The position numbers were made by a program, and so were the translations under genes. Shown one piece after another: positions 27,370 through 37,510 of a stretch of DNA of 64,000 bases. The notes below the pieces were generated by a model that did no database searches, was not told the DNA's origin, and saw only the letters and a program-made list of their open reading frames with translations. Source of the stretch: Paraburkholderia hospita (GTDB taxonomy: Bacteria > Pseudomonadota > Gammaproteobacteria > Burkholderiales > Burkholderiaceae); contig NZ_CP026106.1 of the NCBI RefSeq assembly GCF_002902965.1, positions 1,054,001 to 1,118,000 of the forward strand. Direction: 5' to 3'. Within the stretch, counting starts at the first letter, position 1; the number at the start of each line of letters is the position of its first letter.

Positions 27370-28171
27370 CCTCCGCGTCTAAAGCGCGTGCCAGCACCGA
27401 TGCAGGACAGGTTCGGGGCCGGTCATTGCCCGAAAGCGCAGTGACGACGAAGTCCACGAACGTAGCACGCGTTAAAGACGTCAACTTTGCGCGTGTAAGT
27501 TCTCAATACGGCGCTCAGCGGCAACGCGTGGGGTAATGTGCCAGAGATGATGTTGGCCAACGCCCCGTGGGACAAAACAGTCAACTGGGCAAAAATGCAG
27601 GATGCACTTAGCCCTGCTTAAGCAAGTGAGGCGCCCGAGGCAAAGCTGTGGCTCGCTCACTCCACCATGTGGATTGGAACGGTATCGGCACGACTTCCGA
27701 TTGAATCGAGCGCCTCCTTGCTTTATGGCTTGCGTGGCGCAACGCGGTCCACTCCCCGTCCGGCCCAGTGACGTGCGTGGCCGCTGTAGCTTCGAAGCGG
27801 CCGTTGGCCCGGCGATAGGTCGACCGGCGCTAGTGGGTCGAACTGAGCCGGACGCAGGCCGAGCGACGGAGGCTCGTTTCACCCATCCAGCATCGGACCG
27901 GGTTCGGCCAGTCCGGTCATCGAATGGTCTGAAGGGACTCTCAATCGGAAGTCTCCTTCGCTTTGAAAGCCGTCGGATGGTCCTCAAAGGACTGTGCCGG
28001 AAGCGAGGGCGACAGTGAATGTTCCTTGTCGACAAACCTTTCCGATTTGTCGGATTCGGCGCGATGCCCGTCGTCGCTCGCGCATCGTGCTCCGACGCGA
28101 GCGCTGACGAGAAAACGTCGCACCAGCGCCACTGACGATGGGATACCCGCCGGTGCGGAACGCGAGCCCCT
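27370..28171. other. Gene-free stretch of 800 bp
   Basis: A long minus-strand frame crosses this stretch but its arginine- and serine-rich product resembles no family and partly overlaps the 3' end of the giant kinase gene. No ribosome site, tRNA or terminator with T run is seen. The words GGCCGTTGGCCCGGCG and AGTGGGTCGAA recur in similar decayed sequence near 53.8 kb. Confidence 0.45.
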
Positions 28172-31100
28172 TTACGACGAAACAGCCGAATGGACGGGAA
28201 TCGTGAACTCAAAAATAGCACCGTGGGGTACATTTGCGCGCGCCCACAGTCGACCGCCATGTGCTTCGATGATTGAGCGGCAGATCGATAGCCCCATCCC
28301 CAAACCGGTAGATTTTGTCGTATAAAACGGCTCAAAGAGGCACTCGATATGCACGGGGGCGACACCTGGACCGGAATCGCACACCGTCACCATGACGACA
28401 TCCGGTTCATTCATGGCGGTGCCGATCGTCAATTCCCGCACGCCATCGCTGACACCGCTCATAGCCTCCATCGCGTTGATGAGCAAGTTGAGGAGGACTT
28501 GTTGCAATTGGATCAGATCTCCGTGAACGTGCGGTAATTGGTCCGCGAGACGCGTCTGCACCGATGCTCCATGCTTCCTTGCTTCGCCTCGGGTGAAGTC
28601 AACTACATCGCGGATTGCCGTGTTGATGTTGAACGGTTCCTTCCGCGGCGGCGCTTTCTTTACCAGTTCACGGATACGGCCGATAACGGCAGCCGCTCGA
28701 TTGCCGTCTTTGACGATACGGCCGAGCACCTGCCCGACCTCATTGACGTCAGGCGGCTCGGCGCGCAGCCACCGCAGCGCGGCCTGGGCGTTAGTCACCG
28801 TCGCGGCGACCGGCTGGTTGATTTCGTGAGCAATCGACGCCGTGAGCTGCCCCATGGTCGCGACGCGGTTTGCATGAGCCAGCTCTTGCTGCATCTTGCG
28901 TACCACGGCTTCCGCCCGTTTGCGCTCGCTCAGGTCGAGCACAAACGCGATGCTTTGAGTCCCGCGTTCTTCCAGCATCGCAACGCCGATCAGTACCGGC
29001 ACGCGGCTACCGTCTTTCCTGAAGTATTCCTTCTCGAAGGGCTGTAATGTCCCGGTGATCCTGAGCTCCGGCATCCACTCTGTTCTGTCGCGCTCATGCC
29101 ACTCAGGCGGCGTGAGGTCTGACCAGCGCAGACGCCCCGACAGGAGATCGTCACGGTCGTATCCGATAACACGGAGAAACGCGTCATTGGCCTCGAGTAT
29201 CCGACCGTCGAGATCCCAAACGAAGATCCCGACGATGTTGGCGTCGACGAGGCGCCGGATCTTCGCTTCGCGTTCCGCGAGATCGCGGTATAGAGTTGCA
29301 TTTTCCAGCGTCATCGCAGCCTGCGAAGCCAGTACCTTCAGGACGGCAATCCTTGCCGGGGTAAAGGCACTGGTCGCGAGGTGATTTTCCAGGTAAAGCA
29401 GTGCAATCAGCCTTCCCTGTTTGACACATGGCAGACAGAGGACCGATCGCGCCTGTACGCGAGCAATATACCCGTCGTTGGAGAACGCGCCCCGCGTTGA
29501 CGCATCGTCGAGTATGACGCTCTCCTGTGAACGCGCGCAGTATCGGAGAATCGACTCGGGAAGTTCGGCGTCAGAGATGGGCGCCTCGCGAAGCGCCACG
29601 GTGACCGCGCCGCCTTCTGTATTGGCTTGCGCCTCGATCCATAGCTCGGTAGCCCGCGGGAGCACGAGCAGGCCGCGTTGCGCACCAGCATGTTCCACTG
29701 CTGTGCGCATTAGCGCTTCAATAAGATTCTCGAGCACAATTTCGCCCGACACGATCTGTGAGACGCTCAAAATGGCTGAGAGATCCAGCTGCTCGATTGG
29801 CGTTCCGAGTGTGGCCGACTGGCGCAGCTTGTCCGCATAGGACTTGAGGGTGGGGTAGCACTGTTCAAGCTGTCGCGCCTTGCCATCCGCTCCCCAACGC
29901 AGGTAGGCGTCATGGGCATCCTGCAGATAGACACGCGCCATTTTCTCAAGACCTCGCGTTGAAAAGAAACGCGCAGCAAGTTCGTTTGAGAGTGCCTCGT
30001 TGTGCACAAAGCCGTTTGCCTGCGCCGAGCGAATAGCCTGTTCATAAAGCGCTTCGGCATCAATTGCGCGGCCTTCGATCCGGGCGATCTCCGCACCCAC
30101 GAGGGCAGCGCGGTTCTCGAAATTTTCGGGGCAAATATGCGCCCACACCGCAAGTTGTCGTTGATGATCGGCAAGCGCCCCGATATGAAGCTGCCGCTCA
30201 TCAGTCGTTGCCGTATCGAAACAGGCCGCGCGAGACAACGCGGCGTAAAAGTGATATTCGGCATGTTCGAAGGTTGGCGACGCCCAGAGGAGCCGTTGTG
30301 CTTGCACGGAGGCATCGAGCCCTGCGGCATACTCGCCTGCGAAGAATCGCGCCTGCAGCTTGCGCACCCAATACCAGCATTCGGCAGTCGCCAGATCCGG
30401 GTTCTCCGCGAAGCGCTGCTCGATCCGAAGCTCATCAAAATCCGCGTCGTCGAAATGGCCAAACGTCGGCGTGAGCCCACGCAGCGTCCGTACCAAGCCG
30501 AGCTGGGCGCTGATGCGGTCAATGACGGCGCCGAAGCGCATCTTCTGCGCAAACGCGAAACCCCGTTCGGCTTCGGCTTGCACCTGCTCTAGCGGTTCGC
30601 CGGCGGCAAGCAGGTTCGTATTCAGGTGGCTGCAACTGTACGCCGCGCAAGTGAGGTCCCCGCTTCGGTTGGCCTCCTCGAACGAGCGACGCAGCACGCG
30701 ACGCAACAATTTGGGGCCGTCCAAGACGGATTGTTTCCATGGCGGGACCATACCGCCAAAGATCATATAGACCCTTGCATCGTAGCGCTTCAGCCCGCGC
30801 TGTTCGACCAGCTCGTAGCCGAGCCGGCCGAATTGATACCCCGTCTCGTAGTCGCCGAAGCGGAGCCCGGAGATCACGCCACCTAACCATCCGTAGGCGA
30901 AACAGGAGGCGTCAGCGTTGCCGCGTTCGAGACTCAGATTGACCATGCGACAGGTGACGAGGCAAAGCAGGTTCGGATTCGTATAGAGGGCAGGCGCCGT
31001 CAGTTTTGCCAGAACATCGAGGGTCGCGAGGGATGCTGGGTCATTCATCAAGGGCAGATCGACAAGTGTCTCAAGCGGGCGGTTTCCAAGGGTTGACCAG

Positions 31101-33697
31101 ATCCGCTGATACTCCCGGTGCGCTTCGTCATCCGTTGGGTGCGGCGACCACTCGATGCCCAGACGCTGCAGGCACTCGAGACCGACTGCGACCGCGCGGC
31201 CGCTCTGATCGCGGGTCACGTGGAGATCCACGCGCAGACACGCAACGCGTGCTGCTTCCACTGCATCTTTCGCACGGGCTGCCAGTGCCTCCAGACGCTC
31301 GTCCGCGGCCGCCAGCGCACCCGTCAGAAATTCGCACTCGGCCCGGTGCAACTCGAGCGCAAAGACGAGCTCTCGTTGGCGCTCCCAGCCATCACCGCCC
31401 ACGAGCGCCACGCCTGCAACCAGATACTTGAGCGCTGAGACATAGGCGCTGGATGCCTTGGCGCGCCTCCCGGCGATCAGATTGAACGCAGCGAGCTGAT
31501 CCCTTTCCTCTCTTGACACGATCAGTGCGATTGCGCGATTAAGCTGGTTGACGATCTCGAACATCGCCTCGTCGCGCTCGACGGCGGGGGTCTGCCCCGC
31601 CAGCAGCCGGCCGATCCGTAGATGGGTTTCGCCTCGCTGCGCTTCGGCGATCAGCGAATACGCGGCTTCCTGAACGCGATCGTGGGCGAAACGGTAGCCA
31701 GTCCGGCGGCGCTCGACAAGTTCCAGCCGGACGGCGGGCCAGAGCGCCCCATGAACCTGTTGCACCGACGTCCCGAGGACAAGTGAGAGCGTCGCCATTT
31801 CGGCGCTATTGCCAAGACACGCCAGTTGCTGCAATGCCTTCTGAGTTTCGTCCGGCAGGCGCGTGAGCTTCCCGATCATGAGCTCGACGACGTTATCGGT
31901 ATATCCCTTGGCATGAATATGGTCGAGATTCCAGCACCAGCGGGCAGCATCGTGATCGAAGACGAGCATGCCCTCGTCAGCGAGCGACGACAGGAACTGA
32001 ACGGCAAAAAACGGATTGCCGCCCGTTTTGTGGTGAACCAGTTGAGCGAGCGGTGCGACGTGTGCCGGCTCGCAGCGAAGCGCGTCAGCCAGCAACTGCC
32101 GCAGATCCGCGTGCCCAAGCGGCGCAAGGGCGATCTCCGCGGTCTTTCCGCCAGCGGTCTTGATGGCGTCGAGCTTGCGACTCAGAGGATGGTCGGCCGT
32201 CACCTCGTTGTCGCGATATGCGCCGATCAACATGAGGTGCTGCAGATCGGACCGGGTCAACAGGTCCTCAAGCAGATCGAGCGTGGCAGCGTCGAGCCAT
32301 TGCAAGTCGTCGAGGACGAGCGCTAGTGGATGTTCCGCCCGGGCAAAGACCCCGATGAAGCGCTGGAACACCAGCTGAAATCGCCGTTGAGCGTCTTGAG
32401 GCGCAAGCACGGGGACGGGTGGATGTTCACCGATGATCAGCTTGAGCTCCGGCACTAGATCGACCATCAGCCGTGCGTTCGGCGCGAGTGCCTCGAGAAA
32501 CGCGTCACGCCAGCTGGAGAGCTCAATGTCACTCTTGCCGAGAAGCAATCGCACAAGCTCCTGAAAAGCCTGGGCGAGCGTCGAATAAGGGATGTCCCGC
32601 TTGTACTGGTCGAACTTTCCCGCGGCGAAGAGCCCGCGCGATGGCACCAGCACCCTGTGCAATTCATTGACGACCGCGGATTTGCCAATGCCCGAATAGC
32701 CTGAAACCAGCACCAGCTCCGGCGCGCCATTTTTGACGATTCGATCGAAGGAGGCCAACAGGGTCTCGATCTCGTTTGCGCGGCCGTAAAGCTTTTCCGG
32801 AATGAGCAGCCGATCGGGCGTGTCCTGCTGACCGGGTGCAAAGTTGTCGATGTAACCATGGGCTTCCCACTCAACGAGGCAGCGCCGCAGATCGCGCTCG
32901 ACGCCGCCGGCTGTCTGGTAGCGTTCCTCGGCCGTCTTGGCCATCAGCTTCATGACGACGGCCGACAGTGGGACGGGGATGCCCGCAAGGCGCTCGCTGG
33001 GCGGGACTGGCGTTCGCGCGATATGGCAGTGCACCCACTCCATCGGGTCGGCTGCGGTGAACGGCAGCGAACCCGTGAGCATCTCGTAGAGCGTAACACC
33101 GAAGGCATACAGATCGCTGCGCGCATCGATTGAGCGGTTCATGCGTCCCGTCTGTTCGGGGGCCATGTAGGCAAACGTTCCGGTGAGGGACTCCGGTGGC
33201 TCGGGCGCCTGTCGCTCGCGTCGCAGCCGCGATGCAATGCCGAAGCCTGTCAGTCGCGGCTGGCCATCCGTGCAGTTCACGAGAATATGAGCAGGCTTGA
33301 GCTCTCGATGGACGAGGCCACGCTGGTGAAGCTTGCCCAGCGCCGCGGCGATGCCGATAGCGAGGCGCACAGCAATGCCAACTGCTATGGGCGCGCCGAG
33401 CAGCCGCTCGAGCGGTTCTCCGCCCGGATCGTCAAGCACCAGCAGCACCTCGTCGCCTTTGCGCACCAGATCCAACGGCCGCACGGCCCACGCGCTGTCG
33501 AGCTCGTCCTTCAGTTCGAATTCATGAGCGAGCCGCTGGAGGCTGACAGGTGAGGGATGCTCGACGGTGGTCCGCACAATGAGTCGCGTCTCGTCGCCGC
33601 AATTGGCCGGCCGTCGTGCCCGGCTGAAGACGTGCCCACCACCTTCCCACAAGGTCTGGAGGCCGTTGCCCATCTCGTCGTAATCATGGATAGCCAT
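28172..33697 (-). CDS. Giant kinase-like / AAA ATPase / GAF / PAS / histidine kinase protein
   Basis: This 1841-residue cytosolic signalling protein combines several domains. Residues 1-285 form a Ser/Thr-kinase fold, 300-600 an AAA ATPase (Walker A GYSGIGKS at 333-340, Walker B LVLDDLQWLD), then come a long helical repeat region, a GAF domain (about 1290-1440), a PAS domain (about 1470-1590) and a FixL-type histidine kinase with acceptor His1624 in ASIAHEINQPV and ATPase motifs DSGPGV and GLGMGLSICRS. In the kinase fold the catalytic loop reads HRELKPAH (130-137; HRD is HRE and Asn is His) and DFG reads GFG (151-153), so phosphotransfer by this domain is doubtful; GFG is common in this family. 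FixJ-type partners lie at 35999 and 36395. The start is set before the kinase domain. Confidence 0.92.
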   Translation of the reverse strand: MAIHDYDEMGNGLQTLWEGGGHVFSRARRPANCGDETRLIVRTTVEHPSPVSLQRLAHEFELKDELDSAWAVRPLDLVRKGDEVLLVLDDPGGEPLERLLGAPIAVGIAVRLAIGIAAALGKLHQRGLVHRELKPAHILVNCTDGQPRLTGFGIASRLRRERQAPEPPESLTGTFAYMAPEQTGRMNRSIDARSDLYAFGVTLYEMLTGSLPFTAADPMEWVHCHIARTPVPPSERLAGIPVPLSAVVMKLMAKTAEERYQTAGGVERDLRRCLVEWEAHGYIDNFAPGQQDTPDRLLIPEKLYGRANEIETLLASFDRIVKNGAPELVLVSGYSGIGKSAVVNELHRVLVPSRGLFAAGKFDQYKRDIPYSTLAQAFQELVRLLLGKSDIELSSWRDAFLEALAPNARLMVDLVPELKLIIGEHPPVPVLAPQDAQRRFQLVFQRFIGVFARAEHPLALVLDDLQWLDAATLDLLEDLLTRSDLQHLMLIGAYRDNEVTADHPLSRKLDAIKTAGGKTAEIALAPLGHADLRQLLADALRCEPAHVAPLAQLVHHKTGGNPFFAVQFLSSLADEGMLVFDHDAARWCWNLDHIHAKGYTDNVVELMIGKLTRLPDETQKALQQLACLGNSAEMATLSLVLGTSVQQVHGALWPAVRLELVERRRTGYRFAHDRVQEAAYSLIAEAQRGETHLRIGRLLAGQTPAVERDEAMFEIVNQLNRAIALIVSREERDQLAAFNLIAGRRAKASSAYVSALKYLVAGVALVGGDGWERQRELVFALELHRAECEFLTGALAAADERLEALAARAKDAVEAARVACLRVDLHVTRDQSGRAVAVGLECLQRLGIEWSPHPTDDEAHREYQRIWSTLGNRPLETLVDLPLMNDPASLATLDVLAKLTAPALYTNPNLLCLVTCRMVNLSLERGNADASCFAYGWLGGVISGLRFGDYETGYQFGRLGYELVEQRGLKRYDARVYMIFGGMVPPWKQSVLDGPKLLRRVLRRSFEEANRSGDLTCAAYSCSHLNTNLLAAGEPLEQVQAEAERGFAFAQKMRFGAVIDRISAQLGLVRTLRGLTPTFGHFDDADFDELRIEQRFAENPDLATAECWYWVRKLQARFFAGEYAAGLDASVQAQRLLWASPTFEHAEYHFYAALSRAACFDTATTDERQLHIGALADHQRQLAVWAHICPENFENRAALVGAEIARIEGRAIDAEALYEQAIRSAQANGFVHNEALSNELAARFFSTRGLEKMARVYLQDAHDAYLRWGADGKARQLEQCYPTLKSYADKLRQSATLGTPIEQLDLSAILSVSQIVSGEIVLENLIEALMRTAVEHAGAQRGLLVLPRATELWIEAQANTEGGAVTVALREAPISDAELPESILRYCARSQESVILDDASTRGAFSNDGYIARVQARSVLCLPCVKQGRLIALLYLENHLATSAFTPARIAVLKVLASQAAMTLENATLYRDLAEREAKIRRLVDANIVGIFVWDLDGRILEANDAFLRVIGYDRDDLLSGRLRWSDLTPPEWHERDRTEWMPELRITGTLQPFEKEYFRKDGSRVPVLIGVAMLEERGTQSIAFVLDLSERKRAEAVVRKMQQELAHANRVATMGQLTASIAHEINQPVAATVTNAQAALRWLRAEPPDVNEVGQVLGRIVKDGNRAAAVIGRIRELVKKAPPRKEPFNINTAIRDVVDFTRGEARKHGASVQTRLADQLPHVHGDLIQLQQVLLNLLINAMEAMSGVSDGVRELTIGTAMNEPDVVMVTVCDSGPGVAPVHIECLFEPFYTTKSTGLGMGLSICRSIIEAHGGRLWARANVPHGAIFEFTIPVHSAVSS

Positions 33698-34263
33698 TTG
33701 CCGCCCCCCGCCGGTGCCGCAATGTCGCCAGAATACACCCGACGACTGGACCGGGCTCCTTGCCTGACTGGGATGGAAGCATGCAGCGGTGCGTGCCAAT
33801 GTGCGCGGTAGTTTATGAAAATGTGCCGTCAGGTGTCTCGGGTTCCGGCGGTGTTCGTGTAGGCTTATAACCGCCGCGACAAGAATGACGCGGCCCACGC
33901 GCGCGATCTGGCTCGCCGTGCTGCAGCCGGGCAAATCTGTTACGTTTTAGATCGAAATGCAGCAGGGCATGCTGGCGCTGCGACGCATGCGAGCGCAGGC
34001 GGTTCAATCGCACGATCGAATCCTGTCGCGCTGCATATCACACACAAACCGCGATCTTTGCGAGGCGAACGGTTGCAGGGAATTGGCTCGTCGATCAGCC
34101 ACACCTCTCTATCTTCGCTGTCTTGAAGAGCGTCGCTCTTGCTTGACCGGGACGGTCAGCAACCACCGACGCTGACGAAACCCGCAGATCCACGTACTTT
34201 GGCAGGATGCACCTGAGCGCGCGGTGCGATCAGATGGGGCGAAGAGGCATGACGGTGTTGTGC
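33698..34263. other. Intergenic stretch between the giant kinase and the LysR gene
   Basis: The giant gene's frame stays open leftover to 33934 but that part is not domain-like. I see no gene, tRNA or clear terminator in the rest. The promoter of the giant kinase gene should lie here. Confidence 0.4.
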
Positions 34264-35304
34264 TTACGCTGCGGTGGCGTGTACGGGCGCCTCGGTACAG
34301 GTCGCGTTGAACGGCGTCAGGCAATTCAGATCGAGCGCGCGGATTTGCTCGGTCATGAAATCGACGAATACGCGAATACGCGACGGCAGGTGCTGCCGGC
34401 AAAGGTAGCAGATGTAATGGCCTCCGTCCTCGGGCATGTGCCGCTTCAGCGCCGTGACGAGCCGTTTGCGCGCGATGTGATCCGAAATCTGATAAGTGGG
34501 CATCTGCGCGATACCGCGCGCCTCCAACACAGCCTTCAGCACCAGATCCGCGTCATTAAACGTCAGTCTGGCCGTCGGCAGGTACTTGCGCAATCGGCCG
34601 TCGACCTTGAACTCCCATTCACGGATTCGGCCGCCAGTGGAGAATCTCAGGCTGATGCAGTTGTGCTGCTCCAGTTCTTCCACCGTGGACGGCAAACCAT
34701 GTTTTTCGACGTAGGCAGGCGATGCGCAGAGCACCTTCTGCATCGGAATCAGCCGCTTCGCGATGATGCTGGAGTCTTCTATGCAGCCGTCGCGAAATGC
34801 GACATCGATCTGTTCGGCGGCGAAATCCGCAGTCCTGTCGTCGAGCAGCAGGTCGACGGCGATGTCGGGGTACCGCTCGGAGAAGCGCGACAGCAACGGA
34901 GCCACGACGTTGCGTCCGAAACCGACCGTCGAGCTGATGCGCAGCAAGCCGCGCGGCGGCCCCTGTCGCAGATCCAGCATGTCATTCATGGCCTCGGCGA
35001 TATGCATTACTCCGCGGTTGCAGTTCTCGAAGAACCGCTCGCCTTCCCGGGTCAGGCTCGTGGACCTCGTCGTCCGGAAGAAGAGTCGCGTGCTGAGCTG
35101 TGTTTCGAGCCTCTGAACGTTGCGGCAAACAGCCGAGCGTCCGATCCCCAGCCGCTCGCCGGCTTTGATGAAGCTACCTTCTGTAGCGACTGCCATAAAC
35201 GCGATGATGCCCGCGTAGCTCGTCGCGAAACAGCCGGACAAGGCATCGGCGCTGTTAGGCAGGCCGACGCGAAAGCCGCGCCGCGATGTATCCGCTTGAT
35301 CCAT
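34264..35304 (-). CDS. LysR-family transcriptional regulator
   Basis: This 346-residue regulator has the LysR winged helix at residues 29-90 (FMAVATEGSFIKAGERLGIGRSAVCRNVQRLE) and the two-lobed effector domain (GLLRISSTVGFGRNVVAPLL onward). It has a 28-residue N-terminal extension that is unusual for the family; an internal start nearer the helix-turn-helix is possible. No target gene is divergent from it: upstream there is 690 bp with only one doubtful short frame. Its closest type is the CrgA/DsdC-like group that regulates catabolism or redox genes, but the role is unknown. Confidence 0.9.
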   Translation of the reverse strand: MDQADTSRRGFRVGLPNSADALSGCFATSYAGIIAFMAVATEGSFIKAGERLGIGRSAVCRNVQRLETQLSTRLFFRTTRSTSLTREGERFFENCNRGVMHIAEAMNDMLDLRQGPPRGLLRISSTVGFGRNVVAPLLSRFSERYPDIAVDLLLDDRTADFAAEQIDVAFRDGCIEDSSIIAKRLIPMQKVLCASPAYVEKHGLPSTVEELEQHNCISLRFSTGGRIREWEFKVDGRLRKYLPTARLTFNDADLVLKAVLEARGIAQMPTYQISDHIARKRLVTALKRHMPEDGGHYICYLCRQHLPSRIRVFVDFMTEQIRALDLNCLTPFNATCTEAPVHATAA

Positions 35305-35431
35305 GGACGACTCCTACTCATGACACAGCGTTGTGCGCTCCCGAACGCCGGCTTTTCGCCACGCAGCACACGCAGATCAAGAAGGTTCACTACGCCTGCT
35401 CAGATCTGCTTTTTGGGCGGCCAATTGGAGG

Positions 35432-35560
35432 CTATTGAAGGCAAATGGAGTGTAGATCAACGGTCCGGCGATATACGTTTCTGTTGAGCCAAGGTACGAA
35501 CGTGTACTCGTCGTATGCATTGGCGCCGATGAAGATCCAGTTGTGCAGTACGTTGAACAT
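35432..35560 (-). CDS. Possible small protein, 42 residues
   Basis: A minus-strand frame begins MFNVLHNWIFIG 7 nt after a GAGGGG ribosome-site-like word and ends at 35432. It is rich in aromatic residues and has no match to a family I know. It lies 128 bp upstream of the LysR gene on the same strand and could be a leader or a fragment. The rest of 35305-35998 holds nothing I can support. Confidence 0.25.
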   Translation of the reverse strand: MFNVLHNWIFIGANAYDEYTFVPWLNRNVYRRTVDLHSICLQ

Positions 35561-35998
35561 GGCGTTTCCCCTCAGGACTGGCCGTCACACCGTGCTGCGT
35601 GCTGCGAGTGCACTGCGCATCGACCATGAGACAAGGGTAGGCGCGAGGCTTTCGCCGGGCCATTCTACGGACGGGTGACATCGACCCCTACGTAGGATTC
35701 GCGAGTTAATACATGGGTATGACCCGCTGATGGACAGTTCGCTCACATGGCCGTAATGCGGGGCGCGCGGAGGCCCATACCAAGGTATGAGTTCGATGCA
35801 TCGGCCGGGTTGCAAGCCCTATCCGGCGTGGGCGGCATTCTGGCGCGATGGGATGTGGCGCCCCCTTCGCCCTTTATACGTAGGTATTATTCTCGGTCGC
35901 CGACGTGAGAATTAGGCTGGAGATTCACAAGGCACGATCACCGCGCGCAGCCCTGTTGTCGTTCCGCATTTCCTTTCCTGACCATCACGGCTACCGTT

Positions 35999-36370
35999 GT
36001 GTATTCTGCTCAGATCGTATCGATTGTCGACGACGACGAGGCCGTCCGCCTCTCGACGGAGACGCTTGTGCGCTCCTTCGGCAGGCATACGCGGCTGTTT
36101 GCATCGGCGGAGGAATTCCTGCAATCCGGCTCTATTGCCGAAACGTCCTGTCTGATCTCGGACGTCATGATGTCGGGCATGTCGGGCGTCGCGATGCACG
36201 ATCGCATTCGGGCGCTCGGGTATGCGCCGCCGACCATCTTCATCACGGCGTTTCCATCCGATGATCTGAAGGCGAGGGCACTCGCGACCGGCGCACTGGC
36301 CGTGCTCAACAAGCCCGTCGATGTCGACGCCATCGGGCATTGGCTCAGCGTTGCACTGGACGGGCCGTAG
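35999..36370 (+). CDS. Stand-alone response-regulator receiver protein
   Basis: This 123-residue protein is a single receiver domain of the CheY/FixJ type. The acidic pocket is DDD at 11-13, the phospho-acceptor Asp55 in LISDVMMSG, Thr83 in FITAF and Lys105 in LNKPV. There is no output domain, so it probably acts by binding a partner or as a phosphate sink. The start is a GTG. It converges on the FixJ-type regulator gene (24 bp between stops) and is near the giant histidine kinase, which is a likely phosphate donor. Confidence 0.9.
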   Translation: MYSAQIVSIVDDDEAVRLSTETLVRSFGRHTRLFASAEEFLQSGSIAETSCLISDVMMSGMSGVAMHDRIRALGYAPPTIFITAFPSDDLKARALATGALAVLNKPVDVDAIGHWLSVALDGP

Positions 36371-36394
36371 CGGATCGTTGCGGCGCCGCCGGCC

Positions 36395-37069
36395 TCAGGA
36401 TAGCTTGCGCGGCTGCGGCTCGACGCCCAGAGATTCTGACTTTCTGACGAGCTCCGCGACGGATCGCGCAGCCAGTTTTTTCATCACTTGACCACGGTGA
36501 ATCTTTACGGTGATTTCGCTGAGCTTCAGCCGGGAGGCAATCTGCTTGTTCATGAGGCCGGCTACGACGAACGTCATCACTTCACGTTCGCGGGGCGTCA
36601 GCGTCGCGTAGGCAGCACGCAACGAAGCGCTCGATTGCTCTGCAGCGATTCGCTCGCCGTCGCGCGCCAACGCGTTCGCGACCGCGTCGAGCATGTCCTG
36701 ATCGCGAAACGGCTTGGCGAAGAAATCGACGGCCCCCGCTTTCATTGCCTTAACTGTCATCTCGATGTCGCCGTGCCCCGTCATAAAGACGATCGGCATG
36801 CGCACGTCATTTTTCGCGATCTGTTCCTGGAACGCCAAACCGCTTTCGCCGCGCAGCCTGACGTCGAGAACGAGGCAACTGGGCGCATTGAATTTGGGGA
36901 AAGCCAGAAAGTCCTGCGACGATTCGAATGTTTCGACGCGCAGCCCGACCGAGCGCAGCAAGCCGCCGAGGGCGAGTCGCATCGCCTCATCGTCGTCGAC
37001 CACGTAGACTACTGGCTCTTTGCGGTCGTTTGAATTCTGAGCAGAAGTCGAATGGGACACCGCGTTCAT
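36395..37069 (-). CDS. FixJ/TodT-family response regulator
   Basis: This 224-residue regulator has a receiver with Asp69 in LVLDVRL, Thr97 and Lys119 in FAKPF, and a LuxR-type helix-turn-helix starting LTPREREVMTFV, with SEITVKIHRGQVMKK as recognition part. It is a transcription activator awaiting a histidine kinase. Upstream on the same strand lie the remnants of a histidine kinase (37160-37510), probably its lost partner; the giant kinase at 28172-33697 may have taken over. It is the second FixJ-type regulator in the window. Confidence 0.93.
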   Translation of the reverse strand: MNAVSHSTSAQNSNDRKEPVVYVVDDDEAMRLALGGLLRSVGLRVETFESSQDFLAFPKFNAPSCLVLDVRLRGESGLAFQEQIAKNDVRMPIVFMTGHGDIEMTVKAMKAGAVDFFAKPFRDQDMLDAVANALARDGERIAAEQSSASLRAAYATLTPREREVMTFVVAGLMNKQIASRLKLSEITVKIHRGQVMKKLAARSVAELVRKSESLGVEPQPRKLS

Positions 37070-37159
37070 CTTGCCCCCTCTTTCCCGGCTGGGTGGACAT
37101 GCGATGCAAGCGACGGCGTGCCATTGACATCCTTCTCGTCATACAGTTGCACACTGGCA

Positions 37160-37510
37160 CCAACCATCGTCAAAGCTATTTTAGGCGATTTGAAAGGTAC
37201 ACGACATGATGACTGTGAGTTGCGCGCGACCCGAGTCGCGCATTGACTCAAGCGCGTTGACGACCAAGTTGTGTAGCACCTGCTGAAGTTCGACGCGATT
37301 GCCGCCTGCGAAGCCACCCGCTCTGGTATGGCGATGCGTGCGGCGAGAGATACCGGGTAGCGAGACTGTTTGCGAGGTAGAGTGCGACGGTGCGCTTCGC
37401 GTGATCAGTCAACGGCAAACACAGAATGCGACGATGTGATGTGGTCCGCGGCACTTCTTGCTGCGATGATCTCTCGATCTTGCCGTCCGCCCGCGCCTTG
37501 AATCCTGCGA
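37160..37510 (-). pseudogene. Histidine kinase remnant (GAF-type linker and start of ATPase domain)
   Basis: Fragments in two frames match the same family as the giant kinase: RILCLPLTDHAKRTVALYLAN (as in its GAF domain) and NRVELQQVLHNLVVNALESM (N box of the ATPase domain). Everything between and after is gone. The order fits a histidine kinase transcribed toward the FixJ-type gene downstream. Confidence 0.65.

Noticed and set aside
27481..28365. Minus-strand frame of 294 codons downstream of the giant kinase
   Set aside because: Arg/Ser-rich product, no ribosome site, overlap with the 3' end of the kinase gene in another frame; most likely chance in GC-rich DNA.
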